DNA from: Faecalicatena fissicatena
GTDB lineage: Bacteria > Bacillota > Clostridia > Lachnospirales > Lachnospiraceae
DNA length: 36,342 nucleotides
Direction of reading: 5' to 3'
Assembly: GCA_001028025.1 (NCBI GenBank)
Contig: LDAQ01000028.1
Coordinates: 1 to 36,342 of the forward strand
The notes beneath the pieces were generated by a model that was given only the letters and a program-made list of their open reading frames with translations, was not told the DNA's origin and made no database searches. The position numbers and the translations under genes were made by a program. Shown in pieces: positions 1 to 7,828 of this stretch. How positions within the stretch are numbered: position 1 is the first letter of the stretch; each line of letters opens with the position of its first letter.

Positions 1-117
1 ATGTGTTTCGCAATTACCTATATATCTTCCTCAGGCCGAAGGGGCAGCGTCAGTGCATCCCCTCCGGAAGAATCCTCGGCCAAAGCCGCATATCCCATCT
101 ATTTCTCAAGGCCTCTC
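1..117. other. left-edge region downstream of the aldehyde dehydrogenase gene, no supported gene
   Basis: This stretch follows the stop codon of the last gene of the minus-strand operon. The only structure seen is a short complementary pair, GGCCGA at 34-39 and TCGGCC at 76-81. No U-run follows it, so it is not a convincing terminator. A 26-codon minus-strand reading frame exists but has no recognisable product. Confidence 0.3.
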
Positions 118-1560
118 TTATTCCAGTACATAACGAAGTACAATGGACTTGCTCTGTGTTACTTCTTCCATAACTGCGGACAGGCTTTCCCTGCTGTTTC
201 CGCTCATGTGTTTTCCGCCTCCGAAAGGCAGCTCTGCAGACCGGAAATTACCGGACCCGTTCACAGCCACATGCCCCGTTTTCAGTGCTTTTGCTGCCTT
301 CATGCAGGTCTTAATATCACGGGAGAAGACACCGCCGCCCAATCCAAAGATGGAATTGTTTGCAATCTCAATAGCCTCTTCAAAGGTATCAAATCCAATC
401 ACGGGCCATACCGGTCCGAATACTTCCATGTCTCTGGCAATATCCGTCTCCGGTGCAACATCCATGAGGATCGTCGGTTCGAAAAATGCACCGCTGCGTT
501 TCCCGCCGTATACAATGCGTGCCCCCTGCTGTACGGTAAGTTCTACCTGCTGCTCAACGCCCCTTGCTGCCCGCTCACTGATCATCGGTCCCAGTGTTGT
601 CTTTGGATCCATCGGATCTCCTGGTACTTCTTTGGACAGATATTCTTCTGCCAGGCGTTTTGCGAATTCCTCCTTCAGAGAATTATGAATGATAAAGCGC
701 TTGGACCCTGTACAGCACTGCCTGTTGTTTCTGCACTGGTCACCCGCCTCTTTCACAGCCAGATCCATGTCTGCATCCTCAAACACGATAAACGGGTCAT
801 TTCCGCCCAGTTCAAACTGATACGCGGTAAGGTGCGGTGCAATCTTTTCTGCGATGTTCACGCCGACTTCTGCGCTGCCTGTGAAATTCACGGAAGCGAT
901 TCTGCTGTCATCTACCAGCCAGTTTCCCACCTTGGAGCCGCTTCCTGTCAGACACTGTACCACCGAAGCAGGAACCCCCGCCTCCACCAGCATCTCATGG
1001 AGCTTCAGGATCGTCAGCGGATTGTAGGACGGCGCCTTAACAATCACTGCATTGCCTGCTGCCAGGGCTGCTGCAACCTTGAAGGACCAGATTGCCGGCG
1101 GAAAGTTGAACGGAATGATGCAGGCGATCACACCCAGGGGTTCATGAATTGTAAACTGAATGTCATGGTCATATCCCGGTTCTGTTCCGAGCGGCATGGT
1201 TTTGCCGTAATAGTGCTTTGCAACTTCACAGGAACCCTCAAAAACATATGCTACGGAATCCAGTTCCCACACGGCTTCTTTCATATATGGCTTTCCGGAT
1301 TCCACCGCCAGGATCTTGCCCAGCTCCAGCCGTCTTGCCATTACCTCCGCCGCAAATTTTTTCAGGACTGCAGTTCTCTCTCTGACCGTGCGCGCTGCCC
1401 ATTCTTTCTGTCCCTCAACCGCCGTATCGATTGCCTTTTTTACATCTTCCTGCGTGGCAGACGGAACCGTATCGACTACCTGCCCATTTGCAGGATTAAT
1501 AACCTCCTGAGTTGCCTTATCGCTTGCTTCTGTAAAGCTTTCACCAACTAACATCTTCAT
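118..1560 (-). CDS. NAD(P)-dependent aldehyde dehydrogenase
   Basis: A 480-residue aldehyde dehydrogenase that should oxidise an aldehyde to a carboxylic acid in the cytoplasm. The family's active-site residues are visible: Asn152 in the PFNFP motif, Glu250 in FELGG, and the nucleophile Cys283 in the Q-C-C sequence (two adjacent cysteines; Cys283 fits the QxC spacing). Length is normal for the ALDH superfamily. The start has an AGGAGG ribosome site about ten bases upstream. It is the last gene of the minus-strand operon that begins with the class II aldolase, 22 bases after the enolase-superfamily gene. In such a locus it probably oxidises a sugar-derived or aldolase-derived aldehyde such as lactaldehyde or glycolaldehyde. 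The substrate is inference and cannot be read from the sequence. Confidence 0.9.
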   Translation of the reverse strand: MKMLVGESFTEASDKATQEVINPANGQVVDTVPSATQEDVKKAIDTAVEGQKEWAARTVRERTAVLKKFAAEVMARRLELGKILAVESGKPYMKEAVWELDSVAYVFEGSCEVAKHYYGKTMPLGTEPGYDHDIQFTIHEPLGVIACIIPFNFPPAIWSFKVAAALAAGNAVIVKAPSYNPLTILKLHEMLVEAGVPASVVQCLTGSGSKVGNWLVDDSRIASVNFTGSAEVGVNIAEKIAPHLTAYQFELGGNDPFIVFEDADMDLAVKEAGDQCRNNRQCCTGSKRFIIHNSLKEEFAKRLAEEYLSKEVPGDPMDPKTTLGPMISERAARGVEQQVELTVQQGARIVYGGKRSGAFFEPTILMDVAPETDIARDMEVFGPVWPVIGFDTFEEAIEIANNSIFGLGGGVFSRDIKTCMKAAKALKTGHVAVNGSGNFRSAELPFGGGKHMSGNSRESLSAVMEEVTQSKSIVLRYVLE

Positions 1561-1582
1561 ATCACAGCACCTCCTGTATGAT

Positions 1583-2680
1583 TTACTTGCTTAAAATAAA
1601 GTCCCAATTCAGTGTCAGTCCCAGTCCCGGTAACTCCGGAATCTCCATATAACCGTCCTTTGGAAGCGGACAATCTTTATAAGTCATACTGGTCAGATCC
1701 TCGAATAAAAGCAGTCTCTCAAGGAACAGAGAATTCTGAACAGCGCTCAGCAGATGTATATGTATATTTTCCATTGCGTGAGGTGCGAATTTCAGGTTCC
1801 ATGCCTGTGTCAGCGCCGCTACCTTCAATGCCTCCGTAAATCCGCCCGCTCTTGTAAAGTCCATCTGAACGATATCCGCTGCCTCTGAAAGAATCAGATC
1901 ACGGCATCCGTACTTCGTATATTCATGTTCTCCCGTAGCCAGCGGAAGGTCCGTCCCCTTTTTGTACCGCTTGAGCCCCGGAATGTCATCCGCGAAAGTC
2001 GGTTCTTCCAGGAACATGATGTTATATTCCTTCACCATATTGGCGAAGCGAACACCGGTTGCGCTGTCCCAGCAGTTGTTCGCATCCAGCATAATGCCGA
2101 TCTCATCCCCGACGGCTTCTCTTACCATAGCCACACGCTTAACATCTCTCTGGATATTGTTTCCGCCTTCCACGCCTACTTTGAACTTAATCATCTTGTA
2201 GCCCTGGCTTACAAATCCCTTCATCTCTTCCACCAGCTGTCCGTCCTCATAGGAAGTCCAGCCGCCGCTCGCATACACCGGGATCCGTGTTTTATTTCCG
2301 CCCATCAGACGGAATAACGGAAGGTTCAGGATCTTACCCTTCAAATCCCACAGCGCGATATCAACCGCACTGACTGCACAGTAGGTAAGTCCTTTTCTGC
2401 CCACGCCTCTGAGGTACTGGGACAGGTCCTGCCAGATCACTTCTGTTTCAAAGGGACTTCTTCCGATGATTCTGGGCGCTATATTCTTCTCAATCATCAC
2501 CTGCGTAGCCTCGCCGCCCACTTCGTTATAAGTAACTCCAAACCCGGTCAGCCCCTGATCGGTGGTCAGCTGTACAATGGTGTATCCAATATTCTCCACT
2601 TTCCTTGTCGCATCCGACAGTCCTGCTTTGATCGGATATGTAACAAGAAAAACTTCTACTTTTGCTATTTTATGCTCCAT
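1583..2680 (-). CDS. enolase-superfamily (mandelate racemase/muconate lactonizing type) sugar-acid dehydratase or cycloisomerase
   Basis: A 365-residue member of the mandelate racemase branch of the enolase superfamily. The catalytic set is readable: KxK motif at Lys165/Lys167, metal ligands Asp199, Glu225 or its neighbour in LEEP, and Glu251 in GEHE, and a His301-Asp274 dyad (PHAMEN and the MDFTRAGG segment). These residues abstract an alpha proton from a carboxylate substrate held on Mg2+. Family members dehydrate aldonic or aldaric acids such as rhamnonate, fuconate or galactarate, or open their lactones. The start codon lies inside the end of the upstream MFS gene (11-base overlap), so translation is probably coupled to the transporter. 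The pairing suggests that the transporter imports, or the locus produces, a sugar acid. The exact substrate is unknown. Confidence 0.88.
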   Translation of the reverse strand: MEHKIAKVEVFLVTYPIKAGLSDATRKVENIGYTIVQLTTDQGLTGFGVTYNEVGGEATQVMIEKNIAPRIIGRSPFETEVIWQDLSQYLRGVGRKGLTYCAVSAVDIALWDLKGKILNLPLFRLMGGNKTRIPVYASGGWTSYEDGQLVEEMKGFVSQGYKMIKFKVGVEGGNNIQRDVKRVAMVREAVGDEIGIMLDANNCWDSATGVRFANMVKEYNIMFLEEPTFADDIPGLKRYKKGTDLPLATGEHEYTKYGCRDLILSEAADIVQMDFTRAGGFTEALKVAALTQAWNLKFAPHAMENIHIHLLSAVQNSLFLERLLLFEDLTSMTYKDCPLPKDGYMEIPELPGLGLTLNWDFILSK

Positions 2681-3863
2681 TTTTGTATCCCCCGTTCTTA
2701 GTTTTTATTAAAAGTATTATTATCATGCCTGCCGCTGATATCACGGTTCCCGCCAGCAGCATTGCCTTTGCTCCAAGGCTGTCATAGATCCATCCGCCTA
2801 ATATATTTCCCAGTACATTTCCCGAAAGAGCACACATAACCGCCAGTGACTGCCCCTTTACCATGTCCTCCATGTCCACGGCCTCGCTTGTATACCATAC
2901 GATGGCCGGCATAAACAGTCCGTAGGCAAGCATTTGAAAGCACTGCGCCAGGTGAATCATTCCTACCGTCGGCGCCGCCAGGAAAAAAACCGCCTTTACG
3001 GTAAATGCGACCGCCGTAACCTTAAGCAGCTGGCTTCCCCCGCTCCTGCGCACAATCCAGGAAAATCCAAACATGACCGGAAGCTCACAGACCGCTGCAA
3101 TTCCCAGTGAAGTACCCACATCTCCCGCGCCGCCTCCCACATTTTCCATGATCTGAAGCAAAAATGTGTTCACGATATAATGTTCCGTAAATATAAGTAC
3201 AAACCCTGACAGTGTGAGCAAAAACACTTTATATTTCTTCACGAACAGCTTCATGCTGTTCCAGAAATTCCTCTCCCCGTTTCTTTCCCGGGGAGGGGTT
3301 TTTTCAATATGAAACGTTAGAGTAAATACCAGCAGCCCCGCATACAACAGAATCCCCGTGACTACGATGCTGTTTTCCCCACGGTGTTCAATGATTCTTC
3401 CTAATAGAATGGAAATCACTGCATATGTAACCGAGCCAGTCCCTCTGGCCGCTCCAAAATTAAGTTCAATTCCTTTTTCCATATAATATGTGTATATAGA
3501 ATTTAGAAGTGGCTGCATCAACAATATACTGATTGTCGCCAGAAGCATCACAACCGCGATCTTCGTTTTATTCTCATTCACCGTATACAAATATGACAGT
3601 AAAGCGATTGTCACCAGGCATAGAAAAAGGATAGCAGTCTTTAATGAAATCTTCCCGGCGCCGTCTATATATGCCGCCAAAACGGGCTGTAAAATAATGG
3701 TCAGTACATTAGCAAATGCCAGTAATACCCCGATCTCACTGGCAGAAAACTGCCTGGCTGCCAGGTACACCGTGGCAAAACCACAAATAGAACAATATGC
3801 CATACAAAAGAAACTGTGCACGGCGGCATAACGGATCTCAATGTTCCTAACCGACTGCTTCAT
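2670..3863 (-). CDS. MFS sugar/sugar-acid transporter, LacY-like
   Basis: A 397-residue integral membrane protein with about twelve hydrophobic segments and no signal peptide. The N-terminal half (YSICGFATVYLAARQFSASE and following) resembles the MFS_1_like group that includes lactose and nucleoside/proton symporters. A second permease in a locus already containing an ABC importer is notable: it could bring in a related substrate or export a product. It has a GGAG ribosome site, follows the kinase gene by 18 bases and overlaps the enolase-superfamily gene by 11 bases. Family assignment is good; substrate and direction of transport are unknown. Confidence 0.82.
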   Translation of the reverse strand: MKQSVRNIEIRYAAVHSFFCMAYCSICGFATVYLAARQFSASEIGVLLAFANVLTIILQPVLAAYIDGAGKISLKTAILFLCLVTIALLSYLYTVNENKTKIAVVMLLATISILLMQPLLNSIYTYYMEKGIELNFGAARGTGSVTYAVISILLGRIIEHRGENSIVVTGILLYAGLLVFTLTFHIEKTPPRERNGERNFWNSMKLFVKKYKVFLLTLSGFVLIFTEHYIVNTFLLQIMENVGGGAGDVGTSLGIAAVCELPVMFGFSWIVRRSGGSQLLKVTAVAFTVKAVFFLAAPTVGMIHLAQCFQMLAYGLFMPAIVWYTSEAVDMEDMVKGQSLAVMCALSGNVLGNILGGWIYDSLGAKAMLLAGTVISAAGMIIILLIKTKNGGYKNGA

Positions 3864-3881
3864 GTTTTTCTCCAGCTTTCA

Positions 3882-5363
3882 CTAGTTTCTTCTATCTAAA
3901 ATGGCACAGTAAATGCCATATGCATTTTCCCATACATCCGGATTCTCCGGTTCATACATCCGGGTTTCAAATGAGTTTTCCACAACCTGCCTGATTTCCT
4001 GAAGATTTTTCAACTCTCCGTGAGCCATACTCTGCACCAGGATATTGCCGATGCAGGCGCCCTCCGCCGGTCCCGCATATACCGGCCGGCAGATTGCATC
4101 TGCGGCCATCTGGTTCAGCATACGGTTATTGCTTCCACCGCCCACAATTCTAAGCGCTTTCAGCTTTCTTCCCGTTATTTCTTCTAATTCCAAAAATGTT
4201 TTCCGGTATTTCAGTGCCACGCTTTCGTAAACACATCTTGCAATTTCTCCCACGGTTTCAGGGACAGGCTGTTCTGTATCCCTGCAGTAATCCGCAATCT
4301 TTGGAATCATCTTTCCGGCATTATAGAACATCGGCTCATCCAGATCCACAATGCTGCGAAACGGCACTGCTTTTTTTGCCTCACCGACCACCGCATCCCA
4401 GGTCAGCGAACGGCCTTCTTCCTGCCATTGCTCCATACACTGCTGAATCACCCACATGCCCATAATATTCTTCAGGAGTCTCACGTGCCCGTCAACCGTT
4501 CCTTCATTGGAGAACTTCAGGCGGTAGGATTCCTCCGTTATCACCGGCTCTTTGGATTCTACCCCGAATAAAGACCAGGTTCCGCTGGAACAAAACGCCT
4601 CATCCTGCCGAAGAGGAATCGCGGCAACCGCGGAAGCCGTATCATGAGTCCCCACAGGCACATACTGGAGTCCCGGCATTCCCAGTTCCTCTTTGACCGT
4701 GCGCAGTACTGGAACCTGCTTCTGAGCGGAATTTATAATATTGGCCAAAATATGCTCCGGAAGCCCGAGCTTCTTCATCAGCTCTTTATCCCAGTCCTTT
4801 TTATACGGATTGTACATCATGGACGTGGTCGCCATTGTATACTCTTCTTCCGCATTGCCCGTAAAGAAATAAGCAAGCATATCCGGAAGCATCAGCATTT
4901 TCTCCGCATTCTCCAGTGCTGTATCCCGGTTCAGAAGCCTTTCATACAGCTGGAATATGGTATTGCCGTAAATCGTCTGAATACCGGTTCTTTGAAACAG
5001 CTCCCAGGGAGTGATGGCCTTATACACCGCTCTCACACCCAGCCCATCTGCATTGCGCATGCAGCGGGCATTGCCAAGCATCTGTCCGTTCCTGTCCAGA
5101 AATGCATAGTCCGTTCCCCATGTGTCAATACCGATACTGGAAATCCCGTCATTCCCGGTTGTTTTTCCCGCAAGCCGGACTGCTTTTTTTGTTTCATGGA
5201 ACATCCGGAGAATATCCCAGTAAAAAGTTCCATTCAAATCCACAAAATAATTACTGAAACGATGAACTTCTTCCAATTCCAGTTTCTTTCCGTCAAAGCG
5301 CCCCGTGATCCCTCTTCCCGTACTCGCCCCGAAATCCATCGCAAAATAATTTGCTGTCTTCAT
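3882..5363 (-). CDS. rhaB: FGGY carbohydrate kinase, rhamnulokinase-like
   Basis: A 493-residue FGGY kinase expected to phosphorylate a ketose or polyol with ATP in the cytoplasm. Visible motifs are the N-terminal phosphate loop MDFGASTGRG, the catalytic-base region GTHDTASAV, and the C-terminal adenosine motif GGGSNNRMLNQMAADA followed by GPAEGACIGN. This C-terminal pattern and overall length match rhamnulokinase (RhaB) better than xylulokinase or glycerol kinase. RhaB acts with an isomerase (RhaA) and an aldolase (RhaD), but no rhaA is present here. The neighbouring isomerases are RpiB-type, so the true substrate may be another ketose. It lies 16 bases downstream of an RpiB gene. The symbol marks similarity only. 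Confidence 0.8.
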   Translation of the reverse strand: MKTANYFAMDFGASTGRGITGRFDGKKLELEEVHRFSNYFVDLNGTFYWDILRMFHETKKAVRLAGKTTGNDGISSIGIDTWGTDYAFLDRNGQMLGNARCMRNADGLGVRAVYKAITPWELFQRTGIQTIYGNTIFQLYERLLNRDTALENAEKMLMLPDMLAYFFTGNAEEEYTMATTSMMYNPYKKDWDKELMKKLGLPEHILANIINSAQKQVPVLRTVKEELGMPGLQYVPVGTHDTASAVAAIPLRQDEAFCSSGTWSLFGVESKEPVITEESYRLKFSNEGTVDGHVRLLKNIMGMWVIQQCMEQWQEEGRSLTWDAVVGEAKKAVPFRSIVDLDEPMFYNAGKMIPKIADYCRDTEQPVPETVGEIARCVYESVALKYRKTFLELEEITGRKLKALRIVGGGSNNRMLNQMAADAICRPVYAGPAEGACIGNILVQSMAHGELKNLQEIRQVVENSFETRMYEPENPDVWENAYGIYCAILDRRN

Positions 5364-5378
5364 AACGTCCTCCCGGGA

Positions 5379-5840
5379 TTATTGTTTCATCGCGTCCTCA
5401 AATTCTTTCATCCGGTTGATTCCATACTGGTTGTTCGGATCATAGTAGTCTGAGCTGAGCCACACTTTTGCAATGTCTGCGCCCTCGTCTTCTTTTACGC
5501 ACCAAGCACCCATGCAGAGCACGTTTGCATCGCTGTCTGCTCTGGACATTTTTGCGGTGAACAGATTGTAGCAGATCGTTGAACGGATTCCCCGGAATTT
5601 GTTAGCGGATATGTTCATTCCCTGTCCGGTTCCGCATATTAAGATTCCCTTGCCGTACTCGCCGCTCTGGACTGCCTTGCAGAGAGGTTCTACCGCATCC
5701 AGATAATAGCCCTCATCCGTGCTGTAACATCCCACATCTTTCACTTCGTATCCATCCTCTTTCAGAGCCTTTAATACTGCCTCTTTCAGTGGGAATCCGC
5801 TTGTGTCACATCCGATTATAATTTTTTCTTTTCCCATCAT
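5379..5840 (-). CDS. RpiB/LacAB-family sugar-phosphate isomerase, paralog 2
   Basis: A 153-residue member of the RpiB/LacAB isomerase family, which interconverts aldose and ketose phosphates through an enediol. The family's catalytic cysteine is present as Cys69 in ICGTGQG, followed by the phosphate-loop segment SANKFRGIR. Two RpiB positions differ: the DH pair near the N-terminus is Asp12-Thr13, and the histidine that helps ring opening is Asp102 (in R-A-D-S-D-A-N-V-L). This argues against an ordinary ribose-5-phosphate isomerase and for another phosphosugar, perhaps one that stays open-chain. It lies nine bases downstream of a second RpiB gene, so the two could form a heteromer as LacA and LacB do. 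Start could be either of two adjacent ATG codons. Confidence 0.85.
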   Translation of the reverse strand: MMGKEKIIIGCDTSGFPLKEAVLKALKEDGYEVKDVGCYSTDEGYYLDAVEPLCKAVQSGEYGKGILICGTGQGMNISANKFRGIRSTICYNLFTAKMSRADSDANVLCMGAWCVKEDEGADIAKVWLSSDYYDPNNQYGINRMKEFEDAMKQ

Positions 5841-5849
5841 CTTACCCTC

Positions 5850-6305
5850 CTAGTATTTTTTCTCGATTACAGCGGCACGCTCCATGCCTTCTGTGTCACG
5901 TCCTGTATATTTCACCAGCAGCCAGGCCTCAATCATTTTTACCGCGTATGCTGCATTCGGCATCAGCCATCCGCCTGTGCAGAGTACATTTGTATTATTA
6001 TCTGCAGCTGCAAGCACTGCCCTCTCCAGATCCCAGGCCAGTCCCGCACGGACACCCTCAAACTTATTTGCTGCCATCGCCATTCCGATTCCTGAACCGC
6101 ACATCAGAAGTCCCTTCTGATATTCCCCGCTCTGAACTCCTTTTGCAACAATCTCTGCCGCATCACTGAAATCCCCGTGTTCCGGTCCTGATGTCCCTGT
6201 GTCGGTCACATCATATCCTTTCTTTCTGAGAAGCTCAATTACTTCTTCCTTCATGTCATGTGAAGCAATATCCGCTCCCATAATGATCTTATAACCTAAT
6301 CTCAT
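5850..6305 (-). CDS. RpiB/LacAB-family sugar-phosphate isomerase, paralog 1
   Basis: A 151-residue RpiB-family isomerase. The catalytic cysteine is Cys69 in MCGSGIG and is followed by AANKFEGVRAG. As in its neighbour, the residue aligned with the RpiB ring-opening histidine is Asp102, and the N-terminal DH pair is Asp12-Ile13. The two paralogs share these departures but differ elsewhere, so they look like an old duplication and not a recent one. An AAGGAGG ribosome site precedes the ATG. The gene lies 18 bases after the class II aldolase and nine before paralog 2, inside a tight operon with a rhamnulokinase-like kinase. An isomerase-kinase-aldolase sequence is implied, but the substrate is not known. 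Confidence 0.86.
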   Translation of the reverse strand: MRLGYKIIMGADIASHDMKEEVIELLRKKGYDVTDTGTSGPEHGDFSDAAEIVAKGVQSGEYQKGLLMCGSGIGMAMAANKFEGVRAGLAWDLERAVLAAADNNTNVLCTGGWLMPNAAYAVKMIEAWLLVKYTGRDTEGMERAAVIEKKY

Positions 6306-6323
6306 TGCTCGTTCCTCCTTTAT

Positions 6324-7598
6324 TTATTCATTCATCTCGTCTATTTGCTGCTGTGTCATAAGCGGCGGTTCAAATCCCATTCTCCTGCTCTCATGCATAG
6401 ACTGCGCGCTGGACTCGCATACCTCCAGCTTGTCAAACGCCAGAATCGGCGTCGGCCCGGCCAGCACTACACCACAGTTGTCAATCATTGCCATCGGATG
6501 CTCCAGGTCCAGCCCCTCCGCTATCTTTTCCTGTTCACTGAAAAACTGCTCATATGTATAGAAATTACAGTGCTGCAATACGCCGTAGCTTTCCGGGTAA
6601 AGAGTCGTATCGTAAACAGTGCCGGTCACTGCAAATCCCATTGTATAAACCGGGGATGCCAGTATCACCGAGTTCACTTCCGGATGCCGGTCGTAAATCA
6701 TCTTATGCAGCAGGGCCGTCTCATGAGGGATCTTTCCTTTTTCCCGGCAGTCTCCCTCCACAAAGACCAGGTCGCTGACCGTCATGTATCCGTTGTCGCC
6801 TCCCATTGGAGTAATCACAAAGCTGTTGCCACCCGTCCGGACAGACATCACACCGATTGCACTGGCAAATAATTTCTTTGTATACCCTCTCTGCACGATG
6901 TCAGCCAGCTTTCTTCTTGCGTCCAGTTCCCTGCAGGTATGACTTATTTCCTTTTCTGCAAAAAGTTTCTCCGGGGATTCCAGCCGGTTCTCAAGCTGTG
7001 AATCTTCGATTTTCTTTGGTTCTCCAATGGTATAGCTGTTGATCTGGATTCTGGATGCAATATCCAGTGCCTCGAACTTCTGGAACGCATCCAGCAGGCC
7101 AATCTTACTTCCTACAAACGCACTGTGCTTTTCCAGCATAGCTGAATCATAACCATTCTCAAACGCTTCCATTACCCGGTCCACTAATCCCATAGATCCT
7201 GGAAGTGCATAAGGGGTCAGTCCCGGAAGACCGGCCACCTCGTATGTCTTTCCACAGATCCTCGTCTCCGGTACCTGGTTAAGTACGCTGATAGTAACTG
7301 TCGCCGGTGCATGTGCGTGTATCACAGCCTTGATATCCGGGCGTTTTAAAAGTATACTCCGGTGGATATAGTATTCTGATGTAGGCTTATGTTTCCCTTC
7401 GATTGTTCCGTCCGGCAGAATCTTAACAATATCGTCCCGGGTAAGGGACTTCTTGTCTATAGACGTAGGCGTAACCCACATAACGCCCTCATCATCCATC
7501 ATGGATGCGTTCCCTCCAGTCAGTGATGTCATGTCAACATCGTAGATCCGTTCCATAATCATACAGAGCTGATCTGCCGGATGAATCATTTCTTGCAT
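6324..7598 (-). CDS. tandem two-domain class II aldolase/adducin protein with degenerate C-terminal domain
   Basis: A 424-residue protein made of two class II aldolase/adducin domains, about twice the usual 200-250 residues. Domain 1 (about 1-190) is complete: TGGNAS near 27-32, catalytic Glu75, and zinc ligands His94, His96 (HAHAP) and His158 (EKHS). Domain 2 (about 225-415) repeats the same order, with RTGGNS near 254-259 and Glu293, but its HxH is replaced by Leu313 and Ser315 and the third histidine by Cys375, so it should not bind zinc in the same way. Domain 1 probably performs a retro-aldol cleavage of a ketose phosphate, as in fuculose- or rhamnulose-phosphate aldolases, or a related decarboxylation. 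Domain 2 may be structural or regulatory. It is the first gene of the left-hand minus-strand operon and follows a consensus promoter. Confidence 0.85.
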   Translation of the reverse strand: MQEMIHPADQLCMIMERIYDVDMTSLTGGNASMMDDEGVMWVTPTSIDKKSLTRDDIVKILPDGTIEGKHKPTSEYYIHRSILLKRPDIKAVIHAHAPATVTISVLNQVPETRICGKTYEVAGLPGLTPYALPGSMGLVDRVMEAFENGYDSAMLEKHSAFVGSKIGLLDAFQKFEALDIASRIQINSYTIGEPKKIEDSQLENRLESPEKLFAEKEISHTCRELDARRKLADIVQRGYTKKLFASAIGVMSVRTGGNSFVITPMGGDNGYMTVSDLVFVEGDCREKGKIPHETALLHKMIYDRHPEVNSVILASPVYTMGFAVTGTVYDTTLYPESYGVLQHCNFYTYEQFFSEQEKIAEGLDLEHPMAMIDNCGVVLAGPTPILAFDKLEVCESSAQSMHESRRMGFEPPLMTQQQIDEMNE

Positions 7599-7621
7599 AT
7601 TCTTACCCCCTTTTTTTCGTA

Positions 7622-7633
7622 TTGGTATGACAA
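7622..7633. promoter_or_regulatory. putative GntR/FadR-family operator between aldolase promoter and start codon
   Basis: TTGGTATGACAA; its complement TTGTCATACCAA fits the FadR-subfamily pattern TNGTNNNACNA. It lies just downstream of the aldolase -10 box, where a bound repressor would block transcription. The GTCATAC core recurs in the promoter of the substrate-binding protein gene at 19,319-19,325. The assignment to the regulator at 19,669 is inference. Confidence 0.5.
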
Positions 7634-7659
7634 ATTTGATTATTTTGTTTATATTTCAT

Positions 7660-7688
7660 ACTATATATTAACGTTTTAATTCTGTCAA
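7660..7688 (-). promoter_or_regulatory. sigma-A type promoter of the aldolase-to-aldehyde dehydrogenase operon
   Basis: On the minus strand a perfect -35 box TTGACA (7683-7688) and a -10 box TATAGT (7660-7665) are separated by exactly 17 bases. The transcript would start near 7653 and run into the aldolase gene. A weak cre-like sequence around AACGTTTT lies in the spacer, but its ends do not match the CcpA consensus. Confidence 0.75.
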
Positions 7689-7752
7689 TATACTTTTTAC
7701 ACTAAATAGTCATATCTATTTTGTGTATATTTCATTATTTGTCGTATCTATA

Positions 7753-7781
7753 TTGACTTTTTTATTTCCCCACTATATAAT
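7753..7781 (+). promoter_or_regulatory. sigma-A type promoter of the divergent dehydrogenase/aldo-keto reductase pair
   Basis: TTGACT at 7753-7758 and a perfect TATAAT at 7776-7781 are separated by 17 bases, about 47 bases upstream of the dehydrogenase ATG. A degenerate GTNNNA(C/T)-type half palindrome (TTGTCGTATC, 7739-7748) sits just upstream of the -35 box and could be an additional site for the local GntR regulator. Confidence 0.75.
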
Positions 7782-7828
7782 CAAACTAATTACAAATCAA
7801 ATATATTTAAAATAGGAGGAAACACCAA

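Noticed and set aside
1..1551. 516-codon open frame on the plus strand
   Set aside because: It is antisense to the aldehyde dehydrogenase gene, whose active-site motifs are clear; the plus-strand translation is cysteine/histidine-rich and matches nothing recognisable.
3882..7598. Complete L-rhamnose pathway
   Set aside because: The kinase is RhaB-like and an aldolase is present, but there is no RhaA isomerase or RhaM mutarotase, and the aldolase architecture differs from RhaD.
7660..7688. CcpA cre site in the aldolase promoter spacer
   Set aside because: Only the AACGTTTT centre resembles a cre site; the outer TG and CA positions are missing.
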